This document shows, piece by piece, positions 28,160-38,239 of a DNA stretch of 64,000 nucleotides. The stretch is from NCBI GenBank assembly GCA_903828515.1, contig CAIKMD010000006.1:1-64000 (forward strand). Direction: 5' to 3'. Under the pieces are notes generated by a model. That model saw only the letters and a program-made list of their open reading frames with translations, was not told the DNA's origin and did not search any database. The translations under genes and the position numbers were made by a program. Origin of the DNA: an uncultured Rhodospirillales bacterium. Its GTDB lineage: Bacteria; Pseudomonadota; Alphaproteobacteria; ATCC43930; CGMCC-115725. Within the stretch, counting starts at the first letter, position 1. Each line of letters opens with the position of its first letter.

Positions 28160-28894
28160 ATGCGCAGCACCTACGTCATCTTCTGTCGCGAGCTCGCCAG
28201 CTATTTCGCCACGCCGCTCGCTTATGTCTTCATCGTGATCTTCCTGGTCCTTGCCGGGTCGCTCACCTTCTTCATGGGCAATTTCTTCGATCGCGGACAG
28301 GACGACCTCGTCGCCTTCTTCAGCTTCCATCCCTGGCTCTATCTCGTGCTGATCCCGGCGCTGTCGATGCGGCTCTGGGCCGAAGAGAGGAAGAGCGGGA
28401 CGATCGAGCTGTTCCTGACGCTCCCGGTCTCGATGACCGCCGCCGTGCTCGGCAAGTTCCTCGCCGCCTGGGCGTTCTCGGGCATCGCGCTGGCGCTGAC
28501 CTTCCCGTTCTGGATCACCGTCAATATTTTCGGCCATCCCGATAACGGCGTCATTCTCGCCTCCTATATCGGCAGCCTGCTGATGGCGGGCGCCTATCTC
28601 GCGATCGGCTCGGCCTTGTCGGCGCTGACCAAGAATCAGGTCATTGCGTTCGTCCTGACCGCCGCCGTTTGTTTCGCCTTCACCGTCAGCGGCTCGACCA
28701 TGGTCTTGGGCTTCCTGCAGGGCTGGGCGCCGGCCGGACTGGTCGAGGCGGTTTCCTCATTCAGCTTCTTCAGCCATTTCAGCACCATCCTGCGCGGCGT
28801 CATCGATCTGCGCGACGCGGTGTTCTTCCTCTCGGTGATGGCGCTGTTCCTCTACGCCAACGCCGTGATCGTCGATCTCAAGAAGGCGGATTGA
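28160..28894 (+). CDS. ABC transporter permease (GldF-like)
   Basis: ELASYFATPLAYVFIVIFLVLAGSLTFFMGNFFDRGQDDLVAFFSFHPWLYLVLIPALSMRLWAEERKSGTIELFLTLPVS. Confidence 0.9.
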   Translation: MRSTYVIFCRELASYFATPLAYVFIVIFLVLAGSLTFFMGNFFDRGQDDLVAFFSFHPWLYLVLIPALSMRLWAEERKSGTIELFLTLPVSMTAAVLGKFLAAWAFSGIALALTFPFWITVNIFGHPDNGVILASYIGSLLMAGAYLAIGSALSALTKNQVIAFVLTAAVCFAFTVSGSTMVLGFLQGWAPAGLVEAVSSFSFFSHFSTILRGVIDLRDAVFFLSVMALFLYANAVIVDLKKAD

Positions 28895-28901
28895 GCGCGC
28901 C

Positions 28902-30881
28902 ATGAGCTTTTTCCCGCTGTCCCGCCGCGCCGCCGGCATCACCGGCCTTCTCGCCGCCGCGATCCTCTTCGTCGCCGTGAACGTCATCGCCAACCGCACC
29001 GTCGGCGGAACGCGCATCGACCTGAGTCAGGGCAAGCTCTACACGCTGTCGCCCGGTACCCGCGCGACCCTGTCGAAGATCGACGAGAAGCTGGTCCTGC
29101 GCTTTTACTTTTCGAAGAAGCTCGGCGACGAGATTCCGTCCTACGGCGTCTATGGCCAGCGCGTGCGCGAACTGCTTCAGGAATACACCGCCGCCGCGAA
29201 CGGCAAGATCGAGCTGCAACTGCTCGACCCGCTGCCGTTCTCCGACGTCGAGGATCGCGCCGTCGCCTTCGGGTTGCAGGGCGTGCCGCTCGACCAGGGT
29301 GGCGAGCAGGTTTATTTCGGCCTCGCCGCGACCAACTCGACCGACGATCAGCAGGTCATCGCGTTCTTCCAGCCCGAGCGCGAACGCTTCCTCGAATACG
29401 ATCTGACCAAGCTCATTCACAGCCTCGCTTTCCCGAAGAAGACGGTGGTCGGCCTGATCACCGACCTGCCGCTCGAGGGCGATCTGATGGCGGCGATGCA
29501 GGGTCAGCCGATGATCCCCTATCAGGTCATCAGCCAGATCAAGCCGCTCTATGACATCCAGGACCTGTCCGAGGATCTCGACGTCGTTCCCGACAATGTC
29601 GACGTGCTGATGGTCGCGCATCCGCAGCATTTGACCGACAAGACGCTCTACGCGATCGACCAGTACGTGTTGAAGGGCGGCAAGGCGCTGGTCTTCGTCG
29701 ATCCGAACTCGGAAACGCAGCAGATGCATCCGAGTCAGCTCAATCCGCCGGGCACGCCGCTCGACAGCAATCTCGAGAAGCTGTTCAAGGCGTGGGGCGT
29801 GACGGTGGAGCCGAAGATGGTCGCGGGCGACCGCCGGGCCGCGCGCCGCGTCAATGCCGGCACCGCCGAGCACGTCGTGGCGATGGATTACCTCGCCTGG
29901 TTGTCGCTCGACCAGACCAACGTCAATCACGACGACCTGATCACCGCCGATTTGAGCCACGTCAACATGGCCTCGGCGGGCATCGTCGATCCCTTGCCCG
30001 ACGCGAAGACCAGCTTCACGCCGCTGATCACCACCTCGGTCGATTCGATGGCGATCCCGGTCGCGAAGATTCAGGTTGCCGGCGGCGTTCCCGATATCGG
30101 CGGGCTGCTGAAGGACTTCCAGGCCGGCGGCAAGAAGCTGGCGCTCGCCGCCCATGTCACCGGACCGGCCGCCACGGCGTTCCCCGACGGCCCGCCCAAA
30201 GACGAAAAGAAAGACGCGGCCGCTGCCAAGGACGCGGGGGGCAAAGACGCCGCCGCGCCGGCGACACCCGCGCCCGCGACGCCGCCCGGTCCGCCGCAGC
30301 TCAAGAATTCGGCCGAGCCGATCAACGTCGTGGTCGTTGGCGACACCGACATTCTCGAAGACCGCTTCTGGGTCCAGACCCAGGATTTCTTCGGTCAGAG
30401 CGTGGTCATTCCGGTCGCCAATAACGGCGATTTCGTCGCCAACGCGATCGACGTGCTGTCGGGCGGCAACGATCTCATCAGCCTGCGCAGCCGCGGCACC
30501 TCGGCGCGTCCGTTCGAGCTGATCGTCGATATCCAGCGCGTCGCCGACGCGCGCTATCAGGCGACCGAGAAGGATCTCGAATCGAAGCTCAAGGACACGC
30601 AGGACAAGATCAAGCAACTGCGCGATCAGGGCGGCCGGCCGGGCGCGGCGCTTGCCGCCGAGCAGGAGCAGACGATCGACAGCTTCCGCGGCGACATGAT
30701 CGCCATCCGCCAGCAACTGCGTCAGGTCCAGCTCGCATTGCGCCAGGACATCACGCGCCTGCAGGGGGTGACCGAGTTCTTCGACATCGCCTTCATTCCG
30801 ATCGTGGTCGGCGTCGTCGCCATGATCGTCGGCATCGTGCGGCTGCGCCGCCGCAAGCGTCACGCCGACGCGGTTTCCTGA
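28902..30881 (+). CDS. GldG-family ABC-type auxiliary protein
   Basis: N-terminal TM then RIDLSQGKLYTLSPGTRATLSKIDEKLVLRFYFSKKL...YGQRVRELLQEYTAAANGKIELQLLDPLPFSDVEDRAV; C-terminal TM; internal Pro/Ala/Lys linker. Confidence 0.9.
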   Translation: MSFFPLSRRAAGITGLLAAAILFVAVNVIANRTVGGTRIDLSQGKLYTLSPGTRATLSKIDEKLVLRFYFSKKLGDEIPSYGVYGQRVRELLQEYTAAANGKIELQLLDPLPFSDVEDRAVAFGLQGVPLDQGGEQVYFGLAATNSTDDQQVIAFFQPERERFLEYDLTKLIHSLAFPKKTVVGLITDLPLEGDLMAAMQGQPMIPYQVISQIKPLYDIQDLSEDLDVVPDNVDVLMVAHPQHLTDKTLYAIDQYVLKGGKALVFVDPNSETQQMHPSQLNPPGTPLDSNLEKLFKAWGVTVEPKMVAGDRRAARRVNAGTAEHVVAMDYLAWLSLDQTNVNHDDLITADLSHVNMASAGIVDPLPDAKTSFTPLITTSVDSMAIPVAKIQVAGGVPDIGGLLKDFQAGGKKLALAAHVTGPAATAFPDGPPKDEKKDAAAAKDAGGKDAAAPATPAPATPPGPPQLKNSAEPINVVVVGDTDILEDRFWVQTQDFFGQSVVIPVANNGDFVANAIDVLSGGNDLISLRSRGTSARPFELIVDIQRVADARYQATEKDLESKLKDTQDKIKQLRDQGGRPGAALAAEQEQTIDSFRGDMIAIRQQLRQVQLALRQDITRLQGVTEFFDIAFIPIVVGVVAMIVGIVRLRRRKRHADAVS

Positions 30882-30891
30882 GGAGGCTCGG

Positions 30892-31923
30892 ATGCAGAAC
30901 AAAGGCCTCGCCTGGCTTCTCGGCGCCACGATTGTCGCTGTCGTCGTTGCCGTGCTGGTTTCGCGCGGGACGGCGCCGCGGATCGATCCGCTCGCCGGCC
31001 AACCCGTCCTGCCCGAAGCGGCCAAGCGTCTCGGCGATATCGGCCGCATGGCGCTGATCCACGGCGATCAGAAGACCACGCTCACGAAGAGCGGCGAGGC
31101 CTGGTCGGTGGTCGAGCGCGGCGGTTACGCCGCCGAGACCATCAAGGTGCGCCAGGCGCTGCTGGGTCTCGCCGATCTGAAATACGTCGAGCCGAAAACG
31201 GCGCAGCCGAACGCCTATCCGCGCCTCGCGGTCGAGGATGCCGGCGCCAAGGATTCGAAATCGACGCTGGTGACGCTCGCCGATGCCAACGGCGCGCTGC
31301 TGGGCGAGGTGCTCGCCGGCAATCATCGCGCCGGCCAGCTCGGCGGCGGCGAGGGCGGCGTCTATGTGCGCAAACCCGGCACCACCCAATCCTGGCTCGC
31401 GCGCGGCAATCTCGATCTCGCCGGCGACACCGCCGCATGGCTCGACAAGAAGCTGATGGACTTGCCGGCGGCGCAGGTGAAGCAGGCGGTGCTGACCCAG
31501 CCCGACGGCAGCAAGGTCACGCTGACCCGCGACAAGCCCGAGGACAAACTGCGCCTAGTCGAATTGCCCAAGGACAAGAAGCTCAAATATGACAGCGTCC
31601 TCGACGACGCGGCGGGTGTGCTCGGCGGGTTGACGCTCGACGACGTGCGCCCGGCCAAGGATTTCACCTTTCCGAGCGACGGCGTATCGAAGGCGCAATT
31701 CACCGCGTTCTCGGGTCTCGTCGTCAGTGTCGATCTGGTCGACAAGGACGGGCTGAGCTTCGCGCGGATCACCGCGACGGGCAGCGGCGACGGCCAGAAG
31801 CCGGCGACCGATCTCGCCGCCCAGACATCGCCGTGGATCTATGTGCTGTCGAGCGCCAAGGCCAAAACCCTGCGCGACAAGCTCGACGATCTCACCGAAG
31901 CGCCGACGCCCAAGGGCTCCTGA
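30892..31923 (+). CDS. DUF4340 domain-containing protein
   Basis: N-terminal TM; RMALIHGDQKTTLTKSGEAWSVVERGGYAAETIKVRQALLGLADLKYVEPKTAQP; position after GldG. Confidence 0.82.
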   Translation: MQNKGLAWLLGATIVAVVVAVLVSRGTAPRIDPLAGQPVLPEAAKRLGDIGRMALIHGDQKTTLTKSGEAWSVVERGGYAAETIKVRQALLGLADLKYVEPKTAQPNAYPRLAVEDAGAKDSKSTLVTLADANGALLGEVLAGNHRAGQLGGGEGGVYVRKPGTTQSWLARGNLDLAGDTAAWLDKKLMDLPAAQVKQAVLTQPDGSKVTLTRDKPEDKLRLVELPKDKKLKYDSVLDDAAGVLGGLTLDDVRPAKDFTFPSDGVSKAQFTAFSGLVVSVDLVDKDGLSFARITATGSGDGQKPATDLAAQTSPWIYVLSSAKAKTLRDKLDDLTEAPTPKGS

Positions 31924-31963
31924 CCGCTCGCGCCGGCGCCGGGTTTTTCGCTAAGCTCGGCGC

Positions 31964-32485
31964 ATGAAGCTGCTTATCGGCGCGCGCGACAAGTATCCCG
32001 GTTGGGAAACCCTCGATATCGAGCCGGGCCCCGAGGTCGACCATGTCGGCGACTGCCGGGACCTGTCGCGTTTCGCCGATGGCGCGGTGGAGACGATCTA
32101 CGCGAGCCACGTGCTGGAGCACGTCGCTTTCGCCGACATCGCGGCGACGCTCAGGGGGTGGCACCGGGTACTGGCGGACGACGGCACCGTGATGATCAGC
32201 GTGCCGGACCTCAATATCCTCAGCCAGATCTATCTGTCGCCGCAGTTGCAGGGCGAAGAGAAATTCAAGGTCGTCACGATGATCTTCGGCGGCCAGAGCG
32301 ATCCGCATGATTTCCACTACATGGGATACGACCTGGAGACGTTGGCGTTCTGCCTCTATCAGGCGGGTTTTCGCGACATGGCGCGGGTGGTGGATTTCGG
32401 TTTGTTCGACGATACCAGCGTCACGAAATTCCACGGCGTCGCGATCAGCCTGAACGTCACCGCGCGCAAGGCCGGAGCGGACTGA
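31964..32485 (+). CDS. SAM-dependent methyltransferase-like protein
   Basis: LDIEPGPEVDHVGDCRDLSRFADGAVETIYASHVLEHVAFADIAATLRGWHRVLADDGTVMISVPDLNIL. Confidence 0.85.
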   Translation: MKLLIGARDKYPGWETLDIEPGPEVDHVGDCRDLSRFADGAVETIYASHVLEHVAFADIAATLRGWHRVLADDGTVMISVPDLNILSQIYLSPQLQGEEKFKVVTMIFGGQSDPHDFHYMGYDLETLAFCLYQAGFRDMARVVDFGLFDDTSVTKFHGVAISLNVTARKAGAD

Positions 32486-32553
32486 TCGCCGATCTCGCAT
32501 TGTCGTCTGCGCATCCCCATATCGGGATCGGAGATTTTGCGACGGAGGCGGGG

Positions 32554-33405
32554 ATGCTCGATCAGGCAAACGGTACGCGGCAGGTTCAGACGCTGTCGCG
32601 CGGCGAGGCGACCAGCGACGGCGCGGGCGTGAAGCTTCATCGCGTCATCGGCAATCGCGCGCTCGGCGAACTCGATCCGTTTCTGCTGCTCGACGAATTC
32701 CGCTCCGAGGATGGAGCCGACTATATCGGCGGTTTCCCCGATCATCCGCATCGCGGCTTCGAGACGGTGACCTACATGCTGGCAGGGCGCATGCGCCATG
32801 CCGACAACAAGGGCCATAGCGGCCTGCTGCGTCCGGGTAGCGTGCAGTGGATGACCGCCGGTCGCGGCATCGTCCATTCCGAGATGCCCGAGCAGGAGGA
32901 AGGCCTGATGTGGGGCTTTCAGCTCTGGGTCAATCTGCCGGCCAAGGACAAGATGACCGCGCCGCGCTACCAGGAATTCGATCCTGCCGACGTGCCGCTG
33001 GCGGAGCTGCCGGGCGGCGTGCGCGTCCGCGTGATCGCCGGCACGATCGCCGGTGTTACTGGTCCGGTCAACGGGATCGCGACCATGCCGACGCTGATGG
33101 ACGTTGAATTGCCGGCGGGTGGCACGTTCGCGCACGATCTTCCGGCGGGCCACAACGTCTTCGTCTATCCGTTCGAGGGCGATGTCTCGGTCGGCGATCC
33201 GGCGGTCGCGGTGCCGAGGGGCACGCTCGCGGCGTTGGGGCCGGGCACGCGGGTGTCGTTTGTGGCCGGATCCGCGCCGTCGCGCGTGCTGCTGGCGGCG
33301 GCACAACCGCTCGACGAGCAGATCGTGCGGTATGGTCCCTTCGTGATGAACACGCCGGATCAGATCCGCGCGGCGATCGCGGATTTCCAGGCGGGTCGGT
33401 TCTAG
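32554..33405 (+). CDS. pirin family protein
   Basis: LDPFLLLDEFRSEDGADYIGGFPDHPHRGFETVTYMLAGRMRHADNKGHSGLLRPGSVQWMTAGRGIVHSEMPEQ. Confidence 0.95.
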   Translation: MLDQANGTRQVQTLSRGEATSDGAGVKLHRVIGNRALGELDPFLLLDEFRSEDGADYIGGFPDHPHRGFETVTYMLAGRMRHADNKGHSGLLRPGSVQWMTAGRGIVHSEMPEQEEGLMWGFQLWVNLPAKDKMTAPRYQEFDPADVPLAELPGGVRVRVIAGTIAGVTGPVNGIATMPTLMDVELPAGGTFAHDLPAGHNVFVYPFEGDVSVGDPAVAVPRGTLAALGPGTRVSFVAGSAPSRVLLAAAQPLDEQIVRYGPFVMNTPDQIRAAIADFQAGRF

Positions 33406-33417
33406 GGCCGATCGGTT

Positions 33418-33702
33418 CTAGGGTTTGGACTTGGGTGGCGGGGCGATGGTATCGGGGTCGGGATAGACGCCCATATAGCCGCTCAACCGCTCGGGCCGAG
33501 CCTCGGTGTAGCAATCGACCGAAGCGAGCGTGCGATAGCAATATTGCGCGGTGATCGGTGGCGGCGCCGCGTTGGCGGCGACCGGCGACGGGAAATTGGC
33601 CGGCCAGCGGCTTTGCGGGGCGGCGAATTCGGCGCGGTTTTGCCAGGCGTTACAGCCGGACAATAGCAAGGTCAGGGCGATGAAAGTGAATCGGAACGCC
33701 AT
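33418..33702 (-). CDS. putative small lipoprotein
   Basis: MAFRFTFIALTLLLSGCNAWQNRAEF lipobox. Confidence 0.7.
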   Translation of the reverse strand: MAFRFTFIALTLLLSGCNAWQNRAEFAAPQSRWPANFPSPVAANAAPPPITAQYCYRTLASVDCYTEARPERLSGYMGVYPDPDTIAPPPKSKP

Positions 33703-33851
33703 GCCGCGCGAAAACTCCGAATGAAAGACGAGCAAGAGGGCCGAATTGGGACAAGACGAGAACCCGATCCGCGGCTAGTCTACGGGCGAGACCGTTAACC
33801 AAACCTTGCCGGTGGCCGCGTCTGGCTGTCGCAAGAAGGATCGAAGACGCA

Positions 33852-34163
33852 ATGAAGCGCATCGTGATGCTCGCCGCTGTCGCCCTGCTCGCGGGCTGTT
33901 CCAGTTCCCCCAGTTGGGTCAAGGACGGGTCGCCGCCGCCCCAGACCGCACGGGCCATCTCGGATTGCGAAGCCCAGGGCCGCGAGGCGACGCGGCGCGA
34001 TACCAACATCATGAACGACATCATGGCGACGCGCGGCGGCGATTGGGCGCGCAGCGGCGTGAAGGAAACCCAGGTTCAGATGTTCACCGCGTCGAACGAG
34101 CCGCGCTTCGAAGACGTGGTCAAACGCTGCATGGCGGCCAAGGGCTACATTCCGAGCCCTTGA
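33852..34163 (+). CDS. putative small lipoprotein
   Basis: MKRIVMLAAVALLAGCSSSPSW lipobox; two further Cys. Confidence 0.75.
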   Translation: MKRIVMLAAVALLAGCSSSPSWVKDGSPPPQTARAISDCEAQGREATRRDTNIMNDIMATRGGDWARSGVKETQVQMFTASNEPRFEDVVKRCMAAKGYIPSP

Positions 34164-34182
34164 GCCGTCCGCTCCCCAACCG

Positions 34183-35028
34183 TCAGGCTTGAGTCTTGCG
34201 CTTTTCGGGCGCCGCGGCGCCATAGGTGTGCTCGGGCCCGGGGAAGCGGCGCGCCCGCACGTCGTCGGCATAGGCCGAGGCGGCCGCGGAAATCGCGCCG
34301 CTCAGTTCCGCATAGCGTTTGACGAAGCGCGGACGGAACACGTCGAAGATGCCGAGGATGTCCTCGGTGACCAGAATCTGTCCGTCGCAGGCCGCCGAGG
34401 CGCCGATGCCGATCGTCGGGATCGGCGCGAGTTCGGTCAAGCGTCGGGCGACCGGCTCGGCGGTGCCCTCGACCACCATCGCGAAGGCGCCGGCTTCGGC
34501 GACCGCCAAGCCGTCGGCGATCACATGCTCGGCCTCGATCGCGGTGCGGCCCTGGGCATGGAATCCGCCCAGTGCGTTGACCGATTGCGGCTGCAGTCCG
34601 ACATGGGCAAGGACCGGCACGCCGCGCTCGGCGAGAAAACGGATGGTCTCGGCCATCACCGTGCCGCCTTCGAACTTCACCCCGGCACAACCGGTCTCGG
34701 CCATGATGCGCGCGGCGTTGCGGAAGGCTTGCTGCGGGCTTTCCTGATAGGAGCCGAACGGCATGTCGACGATGACGCAGGCGCGGCTGGCGCCGCGCAC
34801 CACCGCCGCGCCATGCGCGATCATCATGTCGAGCGTCACCGGCAGCGTGGATGTGAAGCCGTAAACGACCATGCCGAGGGAGTCGCCGACCAGCAGCAGA
34901 TCGGCATGCGGGTCGAGCATCTTGGCCTGGGGCGTGGTGTAGGCGGTTAGCGAGACGATCGGCACGCCGCCCTTGCGGGCGCGCAGACTGGCGGGTGTCT
35001 GCTTCTTGGCGACGGCAGCGATGCTCAT
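34183..35028 (-). CDS. panB: 3-methyl-2-oxobutanoate hydroxymethyltransferase
   Basis: [76 protein letters not shown]. Confidence 0.95.
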   Translation of the reverse strand: MSIAAVAKKQTPASLRARKGGVPIVSLTAYTTPQAKMLDPHADLLLVGDSLGMVVYGFTSTLPVTLDMMIAHGAAVVRGASRACVIVDMPFGSYQESPQQAFRNAARIMAETGCAGVKFEGGTVMAETIRFLAERGVPVLAHVGLQPQSVNALGGFHAQGRTAIEAEHVIADGLAVAEAGAFAMVVEGTAEPVARRLTELAPIPTIGIGASAACDGQILVTEDILGIFDVFRPRFVKRYAELSGAISAAASAYADDVRARRFPGPEHTYGAAAPEKRKTQA

Positions 35029-35109
35029 GGCGGGATCGTCCCCTCGGCGTTGATGCGGGGGACTATATCCCTCGCGGCGGCGGCAGACTGGAATTTCCCA
35101 TGAGCGGGG

Positions 35110-35646
35110 TCAAGGAGCGATCCCATTTTTGAGCCTAAGGCTCAGAACAATCATGGAAATTCCGAATAAAAGCGCATAGGTGCCGATCCACCAGGCCCAC
35201 ACCAGAACCCCGGCGGCGGGGAACAACAGCACCAAAACCCCCCAGATCAGCGACAACCCGCCGCTCACCAGCAGCATCCATTCGCCGTGCTCGCGGTGCA
35301 GCCGGATGGCACTGGCCAGCAGGGCACTCCCCGTCACGATGGCCCAGAACGCGGCGAAATAGATGAAGGCGAGGAGCGAGGGCGCCGGCCACATCACGAT
35401 CACGACGCCGGCGGCGAGGTCGACGAGACCCTCGAAAGCGAGCATCCCCCAGCGTTCGTGGCGTTCGGCGGCGCGTACCCCGGCGATCAGGGCAAAGATG
35501 CCATCGACGACGAGATAGACCCCGAAGACCAGCAGCAGGAGGCCGAGGGTCAGGCCGGGCATCACGAAAGCGGTAATCGCGAAGAGGATCGCCAGCACGC
35601 CGCGCAGGGCGAGCGCCCACCAGTTTTTGGCCAGGACTTGGTTCAT
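35110..35646 (-). CDS. HdeD family acid-resistance-like membrane protein
   Basis: NWWALALRGVLAILFAITAFVMPGLTLGLLLLVFGVYLVVDGIFALIAGVRA. Confidence 0.87.
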   Translation of the reverse strand: MNQVLAKNWWALALRGVLAILFAITAFVMPGLTLGLLLLVFGVYLVVDGIFALIAGVRAAERHERWGMLAFEGLVDLAAGVVIVMWPAPSLLAFIYFAAFWAIVTGSALLASAIRLHREHGEWMLLVSGGLSLIWGVLVLLFPAAGVLVWAWWIGTYALLFGISMIVLSLRLKNGIAP

Positions 35647-35776
35647 CGCGTGATCTCTCCAATATGCTCATTCACGCCCCTACCATGCACCCGAAACGGG
35701 ACAAATTGGAGGCGAATCCCTTGTCAATTCGGGCTGTCTCCATTAAGGGGACGGCGGTTTCCCGGGAGTATTTATC

Positions 35777-36823
35777 ATGGCTTTTAAGGTCGCGGTGGTC
35801 GGCGCCACCGGCAATGTCGGCCGCGAAATTCTCAGCATTCTGGCCGAACGCAAGTTTCCGGTCTCGGAAGTCATTCCGCTTGCCTCCAAGGCCAGCGCCG
35901 GCAACGAAGTCTCGTTCGGCGAGAAAGATATCCTCAAGGTCCGGGACCTCGAAACCTTCGACTTCCGGGGCGTCGATATCGGCTTGTTCTCGCCGGGCGC
36001 GAAAGTGTCGGCCATCCATGCGCCGCGTGCCGCCAAGGCGGGCACCGTGGTGATCGACAACACCTCGCAGTTCCGCATGGACATGGACGTGCCGCTGGTC
36101 GTACCCGAGGTGAACCCCGAGGCGATCGCCCAGCACGACAAGCGTGGCATCATCGCCAATCCCAATTGCTCGACCATCCAGATGGTGGTCGCGCTGAAGC
36201 CGCTACACGACATCGCCAAGATCAAACGCGTCGTGGTCGCGACCTATCAATCCGTCTCGGGCGCCGGCCGCGCCGCGATGGACGAATTGTTCACTCAGAC
36301 GCGCGGCGTCTACGTCAACGACGCGATGAGCCACGAGCATTTCACCAAGCAGATCGCGTTCAACGTCATTCCGCACATCGACATCTTCATGGACGACGGC
36401 TCGACCAAGGAAGAATGGAAGATGGTGGCGGAGACCAAGAAGATCCTCGATCCCAACATCGCGGTGAGCGCGACCTGCGTGCGCGTGCCGGTGTTCATCA
36501 GCCACGGCGAGGCGATCAACATCGAGTTCGAGACTCCGATCACCGAGGATCAGGCGCGCCGCGCGCTGACCAACGCGCCGGGCGTGCTCGTGGTCGATCA
36601 CCGCGCCAATGAAGGCTATGTCACGCCGGTCGAAGCGGCGGGCGAAGACGCGGTCTATGTCAGCCGCATCCGCAAGGACCCGACGGTGCCGAACGGCCTC
36701 TCCATGTGGGTGGTGGCCGATAATCTGCGTAAGGGCGCCGCGCTCAACGCGGTGCAGATCGCCGAAACGCTGGTCGGCGGTTATCTGAAGAAGCGCACGC
36801 CGACGCCGCAAAGTGCCCTTTAA
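35777..36823 (+). CDS. asd: aspartate-semialdehyde dehydrogenase
   Basis: VAVVGATGNVGREILSILAERKFPVSEVIPLAS, IIANPNCSTIQMVVALKPL, YQSVSGAGRAAMDEL. Confidence 0.96.
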   Translation: MAFKVAVVGATGNVGREILSILAERKFPVSEVIPLASKASAGNEVSFGEKDILKVRDLETFDFRGVDIGLFSPGAKVSAIHAPRAAKAGTVVIDNTSQFRMDMDVPLVVPEVNPEAIAQHDKRGIIANPNCSTIQMVVALKPLHDIAKIKRVVVATYQSVSGAGRAAMDELFTQTRGVYVNDAMSHEHFTKQIAFNVIPHIDIFMDDGSTKEEWKMVAETKKILDPNIAVSATCVRVPVFISHGEAINIEFETPITEDQARRALTNAPGVLVVDHRANEGYVTPVEAAGEDAVYVSRIRKDPTVPNGLSMWVVADNLRKGAALNAVQIAETLVGGYLKKRTPTPQSAL

Positions 36824-36835
36824 ACGGGCCTAACC

Positions 36836-37699
36836 GTGAACGCGCCGCGCGCCCGTCGCAGCGTTCTCTTCCTGCCGGGTGACAAGCCGCGCACGCATGA
36901 AAAGGCGCGCGGTCTCGCCGCGGACGGGTTGATTTTCGATCTCGAGGATTCGGTGGCGCCCGATGCCAAGGAAGCGACGCGCGCGCAAATCGCGGCGTCG
37001 CTGGCGGCGGGCGGCTATGGCGCGCGCGAGTTGGTTGTCCGCGTGAACGGCGCGGGAACATCGTGGCAGGAAGACGATCTGCGCTTTGCCGCGACGCAAC
37101 CGATCGCGGCAATATTGCTGCCCAAAGTCGATGACCCGGCGCAGGTGCGCGCGGCGGAAAGCATTCTCGACGCGGCGGGCGCCGGGGCGGACCTCGCGAT
37201 CTGGTGCATGATGGAGACGCCGCTCGCGTTTCTGAATGCCGCCGCGATCGCCGCGTCCAGTCGACGCGTCGGCGCGCTGGTGATGGGGACCGAGGATCTC
37301 GGCAAGGATCTGCGCACCCGCAAGCTGCCCGACCGCGCCGCGTTCGCCACCGCGCTGCAGCTTTGCGTGCTGGCGGCGCGCGCGCATGGTTTGACGCCGC
37401 TCGATTCCGTCTATGCCGATTTCGGCGACGCGCAAGGCTTTGCCGCGCAATGCCGCCAAGGCCGCGATTGGGGATTCGCCGGCAAGACATTGATCCATCC
37501 CGGACAAATCGGTCCGGCCAACGACGCGTTCGGGCCGAGCGCGCAAGAACTCGACGAGGCGCGCCGAATCATTGCCGCGTTCGCGGCAGCGACGGCGGCG
37601 GGAAAAGGTATCGCCGCGCTCGACGGAAGGATGATCGAAAAACTCCACGTCGAGAGCGCCAAGGCGCTGCTCGCGCTGGCCGCCGCGACGACTCCTTAG
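36836..37699 (+). CDS. HpcH/HpaI (CitE-like) CoA ester lyase, GTG start
   Basis: RSVLFLPGDKPRTHEKARGLAADGLIFDLEDSVAPDAKEATRA, DWGFAGKTLIHPGQI. Confidence 0.93.
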   Translation: MNAPRARRSVLFLPGDKPRTHEKARGLAADGLIFDLEDSVAPDAKEATRAQIAASLAAGGYGARELVVRVNGAGTSWQEDDLRFAATQPIAAILLPKVDDPAQVRAAESILDAAGAGADLAIWCMMETPLAFLNAAAIAASSRRVGALVMGTEDLGKDLRTRKLPDRAAFATALQLCVLAARAHGLTPLDSVYADFGDAQGFAAQCRQGRDWGFAGKTLIHPGQIGPANDAFGPSAQELDEARRIIAAFAAATAAGKGIAALDGRMIEKLHVESAKALLALAAATTP

Positions 37700-37761
37700 G
37701 GTCGTCACTTATCCCCAGGGTTTTCCACAAATTCCGCAATGCAGCACTGTGGCGTGCGGCG

Positions 37762-37790
37762 TTGACTTGCCCATCCCCTCGGGGTTAAAC
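37762..37790 (+). promoter_or_regulatory. putative sigma70-type promoter upstream of sdhC
   Basis: ttgact-N17-ttaaac, 57 nt before the sdhC ATG. Confidence 0.35.
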
Positions 37791-37846
37791 CAACGCCGCC
37801 TCACGTTTTCGCCCTTCCCGCCCGCGATCGAGCCGAGAATCTCCGG

Positions 37847-38236
37847 ATGTCGCACGCCCAACGGCCGTTATCGCCCCATCTGCAAATCTACAAGCCGCAG
37901 CTCACGACGGTTCTGTCGATCGTGCATCGCGCGACCGGGATCGCCCTGGCGGCCGGCACCATCCTGCTGGTCTGGTGGCTCCTGGCCGCCGCGATCGGCC
38001 CGGACGCCTTCGCCACCGCCCAGGCCTTCTGGTTCTCGTGGATCGGCCGGCTGATGCTCTTCGGCTGGACCTGGTCGCTGATGTACCATTTGTGCAACGG
38101 CCTGCGTCATCTGGCCTGGGATGCCGGCTGGGGCTTCGAGCTGAAACAGGCCTATCTCTCGGGCTGGATTGTGGTCACGGCCAGCGTGGTCCTGACGGTC
38201 GTCGCCTGGGTCGCCGGCTATGCGGTACGGGGCTAG
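37847..38236 (+). CDS. sdhC: succinate dehydrogenase cytochrome b556 subunit
   Basis: RPLSPHLQIYKPQLTTVLSIVHRATGIALAAG, MYHLCNGLRHLAWD. Confidence 0.95.
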   Translation: MSHAQRPLSPHLQIYKPQLTTVLSIVHRATGIALAAGTILLVWWLLAAAIGPDAFATAQAFWFSWIGRLMLFGWTWSLMYHLCNGLRHLAWDAGWGFELKQAYLSGWIVVTASVVLTVVAWVAGYAVRG

Positions 38237-38239
38237 GCG

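Noticed and set aside
28878-31049. 723-aa minus-strand ORF
   Set aside because: Antisense to the GldG-like gene; no domain signal.
37700-37846. Possible chromosomal origin near the DnaA-like boxes
   Set aside because: Only two imperfect boxes and no AT-rich unwinding element; reported only as a regulatory curiosity.
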